The notes: generated by a model from the sequence alone, not told the origin. A stretch of 64,000 nucleotides of DNA from Promicromonospora sukumoe 327MFSha3.1 (GCF_000385135.1 NZ_ARQM01000013.1:124001-188000); one strand, 5' to 3'; positions 20,961-28,701 are shown, counted from the stretch's first letter. Numbers and translations: made by a program.

Positions 20961-21154
20961 CCGGGCGCGCGGGAGGCTCCGTCGTGACCCGAAGCAGGCG
21001 TGTGCCACCGTCGCACGTCCGTGAACAGTCTGCCAGGTCCCGGGGTATGCCCCATGCCGGAGGGGTCGAGTCGTCAGCCACATCCGCGCACATCCGCGTG
21101 CACGCCCGCGCACGCGAGCCGCCAGGCGACGCCCGGAACGCCCGCTCGGGCACA

Positions 21155-21802
21155 ATGAACCCCATGGCCGCCGAAAACCGACGTACCCATAGACCTCGCA
21201 TGACGGCCAGCCAGCGGCGTGAGCAGCTGCTCACGGTCAGCCGTGGCCTGTTCGCCCAGAAGGGCTTCGAGGGCACCAGCGTGGAGGAGATCGCGTCCCG
21301 CGCGGAGGTCTCCAAGCCCGTCGTCTACGAGCACTTCGGCGGCAAGGAGGGCATCTACGCCGTCGTCGTGGACCGCGAGGTGCAGGCGCTCACGCACGCC
21401 CTGTCGGGGGCCCTGGGCTCCGGCGGGCACCCCAAGGTGCTGCTGGAGCGGACGGCGCTGGCCCTCCTGGACTACATCGAGTCGTCCGAGGACGGGTTCC
21501 GCATCCTCGTGCGCGACTCCCCCGTGGCCCAGGCGACCGGCACGTTCTCCAGCCTGATCGGCGACGTGGCCACCCAGGTGGAGGCGATCCTGGAGCCGCA
21601 GTTCCGTGCCAACGGGCTGGAGACCAAGGCCGCGCCCCTCTACGCGCAGATGCTCGTCGGCATGATCGCCCTCACCGGCCAGTACTGGCTGGACGCCCGC
21701 AGCCCCAAGAAGTCGGAGGTCGCGGCGCACCTGGTGAACCTGGCGTGGAACGGGCTGCACAACATGGACAAGAAGCCGGCCCTGACAAAGCTCGGCCGCT
21801 GA
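21155..21802 (+). CDS. TetR-family regulator (Rv1019-like position)
   Basis: 215 residues from ATG 21155 (ATG 21164 is equally possible; no clear Shine-Dalgarno). HTH at about residues 22-65: LLTVSRGLFAQKGFEGTSVEEIASRAEVSKPVVYEHFGGKEGIY. The C-terminal ligand domain includes DYIESSEDGFRILVRDSPVAQATGTFSSLIGDV. In M. tuberculosis a TetR gene sits between mfd and glmU, so this is probably the positional equivalent. The target is not evident, and no clear palindrome is seen just upstream. Confidence 0.88.
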   Translation: MNPMAAENRRTHRPRMTASQRREQLLTVSRGLFAQKGFEGTSVEEIASRAEVSKPVVYEHFGGKEGIYAVVVDREVQALTHALSGALGSGGHPKVLLERTALALLDYIESSEDGFRILVRDSPVAQATGTFSSLIGDVATQVEAILEPQFRANGLETKAAPLYAQMLVGMIALTGQYWLDARSPKKSEVAAHLVNLAWNGLHNMDKKPALTKLGR

Positions 21803-21888
21803 GGCGGATCCGCCGAATAGCTGACCGCGCGTCAGCAGTACCGGCGAATTGCCCGACAACCCTGAAATGCCCGAAGCAGTCAAGTCAG

Positions 21889-21924
21889 TTTGCGCCCGCG
21901 CAACAATGTGTGCGCGGGCGCAAA
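21889..21924. terminator. Perfect hairpin downstream of tetR and of the small-peptide gene
   Basis: 14-bp perfect arms (TTTGCGCCCGCGCA at 21889-21902 and its complement at 21911-21924) with an 8-nt loop. It lies 87 nt after the tetR stop. With the adjacent hairpin at 21929-21965 it forms a tandem terminator between convergent transcripts. Confidence 0.7.
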
Positions 21925-21965
21925 AGAACGAATGCCCCCTGCGCATTCTGCGCAGAGGGCATTCG
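21920..21965 (-). terminator. Rho-independent terminator of the small-peptide gene
   Basis: Arms CGAATGCCC (21929-21937) and GGGCATTCG (21957-21965) flank an inner CTGCGCA/TGCGCAG stem. The minus strand continues CGTTCTTTTGCG, giving a T-run. It lies about 60 nt beyond the stop of the 27-codon ORF. Confidence 0.8.
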
Positions 21966-22023
21966 CTTTGGCTGGGGATGTTGCAAGCGCGGGTTTAAAA
22001 CACCGCGCCCTCGTTCTCCCTGC

Positions 22024-22107
22024 TCAGAGACCCAGCAGGATGCGGATCTGCGCCAGGGTGATGCCGAGGGAGTCGAGCAGGGTCGAGACGATGTCAACAA
22101 CAGACAT
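22024..22107 (-). CDS. 27-residue amphipathic peptide, phenol-soluble-modulin-like by eye
   Basis: Too short for routine gene callers. Starts MSVVDIVSTLLDSLG and continues with ITLAQIRILLGL. ATG 22107 has an excellent ribosome site, GGAAGGAAAAG, 4-8 nt upstream. A promoter-like pair lies at 22179-22207 and a terminator at 21920-21965, so it has a full, separate transcription unit. On a helical wheel Val3, Val4, Val7, Leu10/11, Leu14, Leu18, Ile21 and Leu25 form one face; Asp5, Ser8, Asp12, Ser13 and Gln20 the other. There is no signal peptide or Cys. The N-terminus resembles staphylococcal delta-lysin and PSM peptides (DI[IV]ST), but the peptide is slightly acidic and lacks their lysines. It could be a secreted surfactant, toxin or signal peptide, or a type I toxin. 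Function is unproven. The region is markedly less GC-rich than its surroundings. Confidence 0.72.
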   Translation of the reverse strand: MSVVDIVSTLLDSLGITLAQIRILLGL

Positions 22108-22134
22108 GGTGCTTTTCCTTCCGGAAAACGGGAA

Positions 22135-22155
22135 TCGCAGGATGATCACCTGCGA
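22135..22155 (-). other. Short stem-loop in the 5' leader of the small-peptide gene
   Basis: Perfect 7-bp arms TCGCAGG and CCTGCGA flank ATGATCA. It lies between the inferred start site and the Shine-Dalgarno sequence and may tune mRNA stability or translation. Confidence 0.45.
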
Positions 22156-22178
22156 GCGGAACAGTGTTCGCGTTCCAT

Positions 22179-22207
22179 ACATTAAGCACACGACACGGAC
22201 TCTGCAA
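22179..22207 (-). promoter_or_regulatory. Candidate promoter of the small-peptide gene
   Basis: On the minus strand TTGCAG (22202-22207), a 17-nt spacer, and TAATGT (22179-22184). Each hexamer matches the sigma-70 consensus at about three positions, but the spacing is ideal and the region is locally A/T-rich. The predicted leader is about 65 nt. Confidence 0.5.
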
Positions 22208-22241
22208 CGGGAAATGGATATTCGCGTTTAATGCGCGCCCG

Positions 22242-22270
22242 GTTTCACCCTGTGATATTGGGGGTGAAAC
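22242..22270. promoter_or_regulatory. Inverted repeat between the small-peptide gene and the methyltransferase gene
   Basis: GTTTCACCC (22242-22250) and GGGTGAAAC (22262-22270) are perfect 9-bp arms with an 11-nt spacer, in the divergent intergenic region. It may be an operator for either gene. The binding factor is unknown. Confidence 0.5.
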
Positions 22271-22363
22271 TGACCCCTGGTCCGCCACGAAATGGACATA
22301 TTCCTGAACGAGAGTCAGTTGCTGGGGGGCGACGACGGACGGCGCGCGTCTAGGCTGCGGCGC

Positions 22364-23014
22364 GTGACGTCCTCCGAGCAGCTCGCGACCGTCCGTGCCG
22401 ACTACGACGACATGGCCCAGGCCTACACCGCGTTCGTCGGCGAGGCTTTCGCCGGCCGGCCGCTGAACCACGTGCTGGTCCAGGCCTTCGCCGACCTGGT
22501 CCGGCAGGCGGGCGGCGGTCTGGTGGCCGACGTCGGCTGCGGCCCCGGGCACGTGACCGGATACCTGCGGGAGCGCGGCGTCGACGCGTTCGGCGTCGAC
22601 CTCTCGCCGGAGCTGGTGGCGATCGCCCGCCAGACGCACCCGGGCGTGCGGTTCGACGTCGGCGACATGGGAGCGCTCGACGTGCCCACGGCGGGTCTCG
22701 CCGGGGTGCTGGCGAACTACTCGGTCATCCACACGCCGCCCGACGCGCTCCCGGCGACGCTCGCCGAGCTGTGCCGCGTGCTCGCGCCCGGCGGCCACCT
22801 GCTGATCGCGTTCCAGGCCCTCGACGACGCGGACGGGGCCGCCGAGGCCTTCGACCACCGGGTGTCGCCCGCCTGGCGGTACTCGCCCGGCCACGTGCTC
22901 GGCCTGCTCGGGCAGGCCGGCGTGACCGAGGTCGCCCGCCTGGTGCTCGCGCCGGGCGAGGACCCCGTGCGCGGCTTCCCGCAGGCGCACCTGCTGGCCC
23001 GCAAGGCCGTCTGA
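22364..23014 (+). CDS. Class I SAM-dependent methyltransferase
   Basis: 216 residues from GTG 22364; TAGGCT at 22351-22356 is 7 nt upstream, the pattern of a leaderless gene, so the longer frame from 22292 is rejected. SAM-binding motif I is VADVGCGPGHVTGYL (about residue 50), with FGVDLSPELVAIAR and GDMGALDVP following and LAELCRVLAPGGHLLIAF as motif III. It is UbiE/BioC-like in its fold. The substrate is not recognisable. It converges with the dehydrogenase gene. Confidence 0.85.
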   Translation: MTSSEQLATVRADYDDMAQAYTAFVGEAFAGRPLNHVLVQAFADLVRQAGGGLVADVGCGPGHVTGYLRERGVDAFGVDLSPELVAIARQTHPGVRFDVGDMGALDVPTAGLAGVLANYSVIHTPPDALPATLAELCRVLAPGGHLLIAFQALDDADGAAEAFDHRVSPAWRYSPGHVLGLLGQAGVTEVARLVLAPGEDPVRGFPQAHLLARKAV

Positions 23015-23038
23015 GTCCTCCGGGCGGACCCGGCGGAC
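23015..23038. terminator. Short bidirectional hairpin
   Basis: 10-bp arms (GTCCTCCGGG and CCCGGCGGAC, one mismatch) with a 4-nt loop directly after the methyltransferase stop and just before the end of the convergent gene at 23043. Confidence 0.55.
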
Positions 23039-23042
23039 GAGC

Positions 23043-24143
23043 TCACCAGGCGGCGAGCAGCAGCTCCTCGACCTCGCCCGCGACGACCGGGCGCGGGTTC
23101 GGGTACGGGGCGGCCGCCACGCGCTCGGCCACCTCGCGCAGCGCCGTGCGGGGCAGGCCGAGCGCGCCCAGCGTCGTCGGTCCGTCGTGCCGGGCGGCCA
23201 GGGCCGCGACCGCGCCGGCCGGGTCGCCGTCCGCGACGCGGGCCAGACGGGCGGCGGCGTCGGGGGCCGCGGGCAGGTCGAACCGCATCACGTGCGCCAG
23301 CAGCAGGGCGTGCAGCTCCGCGTGCGGCAGCCCGTAGGTGCCGCCGAGCACGTGCGCGAGCTGGTGGTGGAGCCCCATCCGCGCCTGCGCCAGGCAGGCG
23401 CCGGCCAGCCAGGCCGCCTCCTGCAGCCGGGCCCGTGCACCGACGTCGCCCAGGTGGTCGAGCACCGCGGGGAGCGCGGTGAGGATCCCGTCCGCCGCCT
23501 CGACCCCGTACGCGCGGGTGGCCGCGCTCGCCTCGGCGTCCCACAGTGCCTCGACGGCGTGGGCCAGCGCGTTGAGCGCGGAGGTCAGGGTGAGCCCGTG
23601 GGGCATGGACAGCGTGAGCTCGGGGTCGTACACGACGGTGCCGGGCGCGAGCGCCGGGTCGCGCCGCGTGGACTTGACGCCGTCCTCGGTCTCGCCGAGC
23701 ACGGGGGTCGCCTCGGAGCCGGCGTACGTGGTGGGCACGGCGACCTGCGGCATGCCGGTCCGCACGGCGAGCGCCTTGGCCAGCCCGATCGCCGAACCGC
23801 CGCCGATCGCGACGAGCGCGTCGGCGCGCATCTCGCGGGCCAGCGCCAGCGCCTGCGCGGTCACCTCGACGGGCGTGTGCTGGACGGGGCGGCCGAAGGT
23901 CGCGGCGTACCGCTCCCCCAGGCTCGTGGCCACGTCCTGCGCCGTCTCGGCGGACGACGGCGCGGCCACCACCAGGACCCGCTGCGCCCCGAGCCGTTCG
24001 ATCTCGTCGGGCACGAGGGTCCGCGCCCCGGCACCCTGCAGCACTCGACCGGCGTACACCTCGTGCACATGGATGTCTGTTCCCACGATGACTGAGCCTA
24101 CGGTCGCCACGCCGCCGCCGACCACGTGCTTCACCCCGTGCAT
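23043..24143 (-). CDS. Maleylacetate reductase / iron-containing alcohol dehydrogenase family protein
   Basis: 366 residues from ATG 24143; a GTG at 24086 with TAGGCT 8 nt upstream (24095-24100) would give 347 residues and better matches the family N-terminus, so the start is uncertain. Motifs: ALVAIGGGSAIGLAKALAV (NAD(P) binding), VAVPTTYAGSEATPVLGETEDGVKSTRRDP, and metal-ligand region MGLHHQLAHVLGGTYGLPHAELHALLLAHVMRF. Maleylacetate reductase reduces maleylacetate to 3-oxoadipate in chlorocatechol and resorcinol/hydroxyquinol degradation. No ring-cleavage dioxygenase is nearby. It is divergent from a marR gene across a shared operator, so that regulator probably controls it. Confidence 0.82.
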   Translation of the reverse strand: MHGVKHVVGGGVATVGSVIVGTDIHVHEVYAGRVLQGAGARTLVPDEIERLGAQRVLVVAAPSSAETAQDVATSLGERYAATFGRPVQHTPVEVTAQALALAREMRADALVAIGGGSAIGLAKALAVRTGMPQVAVPTTYAGSEATPVLGETEDGVKSTRRDPALAPGTVVYDPELTLSMPHGLTLTSALNALAHAVEALWDAEASAATRAYGVEAADGILTALPAVLDHLGDVGARARLQEAAWLAGACLAQARMGLHHQLAHVLGGTYGLPHAELHALLLAHVMRFDLPAAPDAAARLARVADGDPAGAVAALAARHDGPTTLGALGLPRTALREVAERVAAAPYPNPRPVVAGEVEELLLAAW

Positions 24144-24145
24144 CC

Positions 24146-24170
24146 TGTCGAGATTCTTGATATCGAGACA
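24146..24170. promoter_or_regulatory. MarR-type operator between divergent genes
   Basis: TCTTGATATCGAGA (24155-24168) is a 14-nt palindrome with one mismatch, inside a wider TGTC...GACA frame (24146-24170). It lies within 20 nt of both start regions and just upstream of the marR -10 hexamer. Confidence 0.65.
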
Positions 24171-24187
24171 TCCGGTAGCCTCACGCC

Positions 24188-24691
24188 ATGGAGCACTCAG
24201 GTCACGGCGACGAGGTCGACCGCATCGTCGCCGCGTGGCACCACGTGCGCCCCGACCTCGACCTCGAACCCCTGACGGTGTTCAGCCGGGTGTCCCGGCT
24301 GGCGCGGCACCTCGATCTCGCGCGCCGCACCGCGTTCGCCCGGCACAGCCTGGAGACGTGGGAGTTCGACGTGCTCTCGGCGCTGCGCCGAGCCGGCGAG
24401 CCCTTCCGCCTGTCCCCCGGCACGCTCGTCACGCAGACCCTGGTGACCAGCGGCACCATGACCAACCGGATCGACCGGCTGGAGTCGCGCGGGTTCGTCA
24501 AGCGGCACCGGTCCCCGGACGACCGGCGCGGCGTGCTCGTCGAGCTCACCGACGAGGGCCTGGCGCGGGTCGACGCCGCGATGAGCGACCTGCTCGACAT
24601 CGAGGCCGAGGTGCTGACCGCCCTGTCCCCCGCGGAGCGCCCGCAGCTCGCGGCGCTCCTGCGCGCGGTCACCGCACAGTTCGACGAGTAG
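24188..24691 (+). CDS. MarR-family regulator
   Basis: 167 residues. Winged HTH: WEFDVLSALRRAGEPFRLSPGTLVTQTLVTSGTMTNRIDRLESRGFVKRHRSPDDRRGVLVELTDEGLA (about 60-125). TAGCCT (24176-24181) is 6 nt before the ATG, so leaderless. The operator in the shared gap indicates autorepression and control of the adjacent dehydrogenase. The inducing ligand is unknown, but aromatic acids are common for this family. Confidence 0.9.
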   Translation: MEHSGHGDEVDRIVAAWHHVRPDLDLEPLTVFSRVSRLARHLDLARRTAFARHSLETWEFDVLSALRRAGEPFRLSPGTLVTQTLVTSGTMTNRIDRLESRGFVKRHRSPDDRRGVLVELTDEGLARVDAAMSDLLDIEAEVLTALSPAERPQLAALLRAVTAQFDE

Positions 24692-24710
24692 CCGTCGAGC
24701 CCGCAGGCCC

Positions 24711-25127
24711 TCAGCGGTCCCGCGTCACCATGACCTTCTCGCGCCCGACCTGGTCCGGCAGGAAGAACAGGTCGTCGGCGTCCGCGACGTACAGCGGCAG
24801 CTCGCCGAGCTCGGCCGGCATGCCGTCGGCGTCGGTGACCGTCAGCTCGACGTGGTCCGCGGAGCTCTTCGAGTTGTACTTCCAGGTGCCCTCGATCTCG
24901 GCGGGGACGTCGCCCACCACGTCGCCGAGCAGCTCGTCCGGGACTCCCACGGCGGTGAACGTCCGGTCCTCGCCGAGGGCGACGACGGTCGCGGCGCCGT
25001 CACCCACGTAGGAGCCCACGAACTCCGGCTCGGTGTAGTCGATCTTGCCCAGGTCGAAACCGCAGCCCGACGTCAGGAGTACGCCGACGAGTGCTCCCAC
25101 CGCGGGGAGGACCTGTCGCTGGTTCAT
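24711..25127 (-). CDS. Small lipoprotein of unknown function
   Basis: 138 residues from ATG 25127, which has GAGGTGTG upstream; the longer frame is rejected because it lacks a site and buries the signal peptide. Signal segment MNQRQVLPAVGALVGVLLTSGC ends in a lipobox (Cys22). The mature domain of about 115 residues is rich in beta-strand-like segments (FVGSYVGDGAATVVAL, GTWKYNSKSSADHVELTVTD). No family recognised. TAGATT about 40 nt upstream could be its -10. Confidence 0.7.
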   Translation of the reverse strand: MNQRQVLPAVGALVGVLLTSGCGFDLGKIDYTEPEFVGSYVGDGAATVVALGEDRTFTAVGVPDELLGDVVGDVPAEIEGTWKYNSKSSADHVELTVTDADGMPAELGELPLYVADADDLFFLPDQVGREKVMVTRDR

Positions 25128-25285
25128 TCCACACCTCAGTTGTTCCAGTCGTGACCGGTCGCCCAATCTAGCGGTGATGCCGTAATACCTCCTGGCGGAA
25201 CCGGGATGACAAGCAGCACACCCTGTGGCGATGTGATGGACGCCCCGCGCAACCAACCGACGCCGTCACGCACAATGAATGCATC

Positions 25286-26590
25286 ATGAGCAACATCCGC
25301 ACAGCGGCCGGCGGCTCCGCGCTGCTCGTCGCGGTACTCGTCTTCGCCCTGAACCTGCGCACCCCCATCACCTCGCTCCCGCCCGTCATGGGCGACGTCG
25401 CCGCCGGGCTGGGCCTGGACCAGACCCTCGCCGGCCTCCTCGTGGGCATCCCGGCGCTCTGCTTCAGCGTGGTGGCGCCGGCGGCCTCGACCCTGATCGC
25501 CCGGGTCGGCCCGTACGCGGCGGTGACGGTCGCCCTGGTCGGGGTGATCGCGGGGACGCTGGTCCGGTCGGCGGGCTCGGGCACGGCGGGTGTGGTCGCG
25601 GCCTTCGCGGGCACGGTGGTGCTGGGTGCGGCCATCACGGTGGGCAACGTGGTGGTCCCGGTGATCATCGCGCGGGACTTCCCGGCGCGGACAGCGCTGG
25701 CCACCGGCCTGTACTCGTCGACGATGAACCTCGGGTCGGTCTTCGCTACGTCGCTCACCGCACCCTTCGCGGCGCTGCTCGGGTGGCGGGGCGCCGTCGC
25801 CTCGTGGGCGGCCGTCGCGGCGGTCGCGCTCGTCGTGTGGCTGGCCACCACGCGCCGCCTGCCGGACCCGCAGGCCCGCCCCAGGACCCGGCGGCCCGGC
25901 CGGGGCGGGGCGGACGACGGCGCCGCGCCGGGCGAGACCCCCGCCGAGACCCTGGTCGACGGGCCCACCGGGACCCCCGCGCCGCCCCTGGTGGAGCGGC
26001 CGGAGGAGACCTGGGGCGGCGTGCTGCGCCGTCCGATCACGTGGGTGCTGACCATCGCGTTCGCGGGGCAGTCCTTCTCCTACTTCGCGGTCACGGGGTG
26101 GCTCCCGGAGCTGCTGCGCGACCTGCTGGGCGTGTCGGTGACCACGGCGGGCAACGCGGCCGCGCCGTTCCAGGGGCTCGCGATCGCGGGCAGCGTGCTC
26201 GTGCCGCTCGCCCTGGCCGCCCGCGTGCCGATGCGCGGTGCCGCGGTGGTGATGGGCCTGCTCTGGGTGTCCCTGCCCGTGGGCCTGCTGCTCGCCCCGG
26301 AGTGGTGGCTGGTGTGGGTGAGCCTCGCGGGCATCGCCCAGGGCGGCAACTTCGTGGTGATCTTCACGGTGGTGGCGCAGCAGTGCCGCACGGTCGCGCA
26401 GACCCGCCGGACGGTCGCGGCCGTGCAGGCCTTCGGGTACGCGGTGGCAGCCTCCGCGCCCGCGGTGATCGGCGCTGTGCACGCGGCGTCGGGCGGCTGG
26501 ACGGCGGCGCTCCTGGTCATGCTGGGGTCCACGCTGGCGCTCGGCACGGCCGAGCTGGTCGCGACCCGCCGCCGGGCCCCTCGGCCGTAG
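25286..26590 (+). CDS. CynX/NimT-family MFS transporter
   Basis: 434 residues, about 12 helices. The opening FALNLRTPITSLPPVMGDVAAGLGLDQTLAGLLVGIPALCF is typical of CynX/NimT (cyanate or 2-nitroimidazole transport homologues). The central loop is long and Pro/Gly/Arg-rich (about residues 195-245). RTVAQTRRTVAAVQAFGYAVAASAPAVIGAVH lies in the second half. Substrate not predictable. It stands alone upstream of lat; lat has its own promoter. Confidence 0.86.
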   Translation: MSNIRTAAGGSALLVAVLVFALNLRTPITSLPPVMGDVAAGLGLDQTLAGLLVGIPALCFSVVAPAASTLIARVGPYAAVTVALVGVIAGTLVRSAGSGTAGVVAAFAGTVVLGAAITVGNVVVPVIIARDFPARTALATGLYSSTMNLGSVFATSLTAPFAALLGWRGAVASWAAVAAVALVVWLATTRRLPDPQARPRTRRPGRGGADDGAAPGETPAETLVDGPTGTPAPPLVERPEETWGGVLRRPITWVLTIAFAGQSFSYFAVTGWLPELLRDLLGVSVTTAGNAAAPFQGLAIAGSVLVPLALAARVPMRGAAVVMGLLWVSLPVGLLLAPEWWLVWVSLAGIAQGGNFVVIFTVVAQQCRTVAQTRRTVAAVQAFGYAVAASAPAVIGAVHAASGGWTAALLVMLGSTLALGTAELVATRRRAPRP

Positions 26591-26603
26591 CAGGAACTTT
26601 TCC

Positions 26604-26640
26604 AGAATCATTGAAAGTTGGCAGGATCATTGCCTACCTT
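26604..26640 (+). promoter_or_regulatory. lat promoter with 10-bp direct repeats
   Basis: AGAATCATTG (26604-26613) and AGGATCATTG (26623-26632) repeat with a 19-nt period. AACTTT...AAAGTT lies around the first copy. TACCTT (26635-26640) is a -10 placed 6 nt before the lat ATG, so the transcript is leaderless. The repeats occupy the -35 zone, suitable for an activator or repressor dimer. Confidence 0.6.
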
Positions 26641-26646
26641 TCCAGC

Positions 26647-27954
26647 ATGACGACACACCTTGAGCCCACCGCTGTGCTCCCCACCCTTCGCGAGCACCTC
26701 CTGGTCGACGGGTTCGACCTGGTCCTCGACCTCACCCGGTCGCACGGCTCCACGCTCGTCGACGCACGGGACGGCCGGGAGTGGCTGGACCTGTTCACCT
26801 TCTTCGCCTCCTCGCCGCTCGGCATGAACCATCCCGCGCTGGCCGACGACCCGGCCTTCCGGGAGGAGCTCGCCACCGCCGCGATCAACAAGCCGTCCAA
26901 CTCCGACATCTACACGGTCGAGATGGCGCGCTTCGCCGACACGTTCGCGCGGGTGCTCGGCGACCCCGCTCTGCCGCACCTGTTCTTCATCGACGGCGGC
27001 GCGCTCGCCGTCGAGAACGCGCTCAAGGTGGCGTTCGACTGGAAGTCCCGCCAGAACGAGGCGAACGGCCGGTCCCCGGAGCTCGGCACCAAGGTGATGC
27101 ACCTGGAGCACGCGTTCCACGGCCGCTCCGGCTACACGATGTCGCTCACGAACACCGAGCCGGGCAAGGTCGCCCGGTTCCCCAAGTTCGACTGGCCGCG
27201 CATCCCCTCGCCGTACATCGCCGAGGGCAAGGACATGGACGCGGCCGAGGCCGCCGCGCTCGGGGCCGCCCGCGCGGCGTTCGAGGCGAACCCCCACGAC
27301 ATCGCGGCCTTCATCATGGAGCCCATCCAGGGTGAGGGGGGCGACCACCACTTCCGCCCGTCGTTCCTGCAGGGCATGCAGGCGCTGTGCCGGGAGTTCG
27401 ACGCCCTGTTCGTCATGGACGAGGTGCAGACCGGCGCCGGGATCACCGGCACCGCGTGGGCCTACCAGCAGCTCGGCGTGGCCCCCGACGTCGTCGCGTT
27501 CGGCAAGAAGACGCAGGTCTGCGGCATCATGGCCGGCGGCCGCGTGGACGAGGTCCCGGACAACGCGTTCGCCGTCTCCTCGCGCATCAACTCCACCTGG
27601 GGCGGCAACCTCACCGACATGGTGCGGTCCCGCCGGATCCTGGAGACCTACGAGGAGGAGGGGCTGGTCGACCGGGCCCGGACCATGGGCAAGCAGCTCC
27701 AGGACGCCCTCACCGAGCTCGCCGCGCGGCACGAGGGCGTGACGGACGTGCGCGGCAGCGGCCTGATGTGCGCGCTGACCCTGCCGTCGCGCGAGGTCCG
27801 CGACCGCGTGCTGGCCGCGCTCACCGAGCGCAGCGTGCTGCTGCTGGGCTGCGGCGAGCGGTCGGTGCGGTTCCGTCCCGCCCTGACCGTCACCACGGAG
27901 GCGCTGGAGGCCGGCGTCCAGGCCCTCGACGAGGCGCTCACGGCAGCCCTCTGA
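26647..27954 (+). CDS. lat: L-lysine 6-transaminase
   Basis: 435 residues. A PLP enzyme moving the epsilon amino group of lysine to 2-oxoglutarate, giving 2-aminoadipate 6-semialdehyde (piperideine-6-carboxylate). Distinctive Lat sequences: FFASSPLGMNHPAL, FIDGGALAVENALKVAFDWKSR, HLEHAFHGRSGYTMSLTNT, FIMEPIQGEGGDHHFRPSF, MDEVQTGAGITGTAWAY, and FGKKTQVCGIMAG with the PLP lysine. No semialdehyde dehydrogenase or beta-lactam genes adjoin, so catabolism or stress response is more likely than antibiotic synthesis. In mycobacteria lat is linked to an Lrp-type regulator; an Lrp gene lies 2.6 kb away here. Confidence 0.95.
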   Translation: MTTHLEPTAVLPTLREHLLVDGFDLVLDLTRSHGSTLVDARDGREWLDLFTFFASSPLGMNHPALADDPAFREELATAAINKPSNSDIYTVEMARFADTFARVLGDPALPHLFFIDGGALAVENALKVAFDWKSRQNEANGRSPELGTKVMHLEHAFHGRSGYTMSLTNTEPGKVARFPKFDWPRIPSPYIAEGKDMDAAEAAALGAARAAFEANPHDIAAFIMEPIQGEGGDHHFRPSFLQGMQALCREFDALFVMDEVQTGAGITGTAWAYQQLGVAPDVVAFGKKTQVCGIMAGGRVDEVPDNAFAVSSRINSTWGGNLTDMVRSRRILETYEEEGLVDRARTMGKQLQDALTELAARHEGVTDVRGSGLMCALTLPSREVRDRVLAALTERSVLLLGCGERSVRFRPALTVTTEALEAGVQALDEALTAAL

Positions 27955-27961
27955 GACCGGT

Positions 27962-27996
27962 CAGGCGCTCGGGATCCCAGACCTCCCGAGCGCCTG
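27962..27996. terminator. Bidirectional terminator after lat
   Basis: Perfect 13-bp arms (CAGGCGCTCGGGA and complement) with a 9-nt loop, 8 nt after the lat stop, between convergent genes. Confidence 0.75.
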
Positions 27997-28016
27997 GCCC
28001 TTGTCCACCCGTCCGT

Positions 28017-28700
28017 TCACTCGTCGTCGGCCGCGACGCTGTCGGCGATCCTGATCAGCTCGGCGACCGACGGGCCGGCGTTCGCCGTCGGCGTGCGGCC
28101 GACGGTGGAGAGCAGCAGGTAGGACCCGGCGTCGTCGGTCCACTCGACGCGGACCGGGCCGAACCCGTTGTTGTCCACCCGGGTGACGCGCGCCTCGGAC
28201 CCGGACTCCTTGAGGTCCTGCCACTCGATCGTGACGTTGTCGCCCGCGAGCTTGCCGGACAGCTCCTGCGCCCCCGGATAGGCCACGTAGATCACGGCCG
28301 ACGCCGGGTGGTACGCGCCGCTGCGCACCTCGTCCTCCGGCCACGCGGGGCCCGGTCCGCCGCGGAACGTCTCCTCGTTCTCGGGGCCCTCCAGGACGTA
28401 CGTGATCCAGGTGCCGAGGTGGTCCTCCGCGGTGGTGCGGCCCATCCCCGCCGAGATCTCGTCCGGGCACTCGACGACGGCACGCCGCACGTCGTCGGGC
28501 ACCCAGTGTGGCTGGCGCAGGTCCTCGGCACACGTCCCGGCCGTGAGCTCCGTGGCGTCCGCGGGGACGACGACGGGCTCCTCCTCCCCCGAGCCGAGCA
28601 CCATCGTGACCACCACGATGATGATCGCGCCGAGCAGCGTCACGGCACCGCCGAGCAGCCACTCGGGCCGGATCCGGGGCTCGTCGATCGTGGTGACCAC
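28017..28700 (-). CDS. Membrane-anchored protein of unknown function
   Basis: 227 residues from GTG 28700. One N-terminal membrane helix (LLGGAVTLLGAIIIVVVTMVLG, about 15-36), then an acidic extracytoplasmic domain with two Cys (TCAEDL, VECPDE). The start follows the stop of the upstream gene with a 1-nt gap (TGACGTG), so the pair is translationally coupled. No family recognised. Confidence 0.72.
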   Translation of the reverse strand: MVTTIDEPRIRPEWLLGGAVTLLGAIIIVVVTMVLGSGEEEPVVVPADATELTAGTCAEDLRQPHWVPDDVRRAVVECPDEISAGMGRTTAEDHLGTWITYVLEGPENEETFRGGPGPAWPEDEVRSGAYHPASAVIYVAYPGAQELSGKLAGDNVTIEWQDLKESGSEARVTRVDNNGFGPVRVEWTDDAGSYLLLSTVGRTPTANAGPSVAELIRIADSVAADDE

Positions 28701-28701
28701 G

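Noticed and set aside
22159-22169. GAAC-AGT-GTTC resembling a LexA SOS box
   Set aside because: The spacing is 3 nt instead of the 4 nt of actinobacterial/Bacillus SOS boxes; kept only as a dyad.
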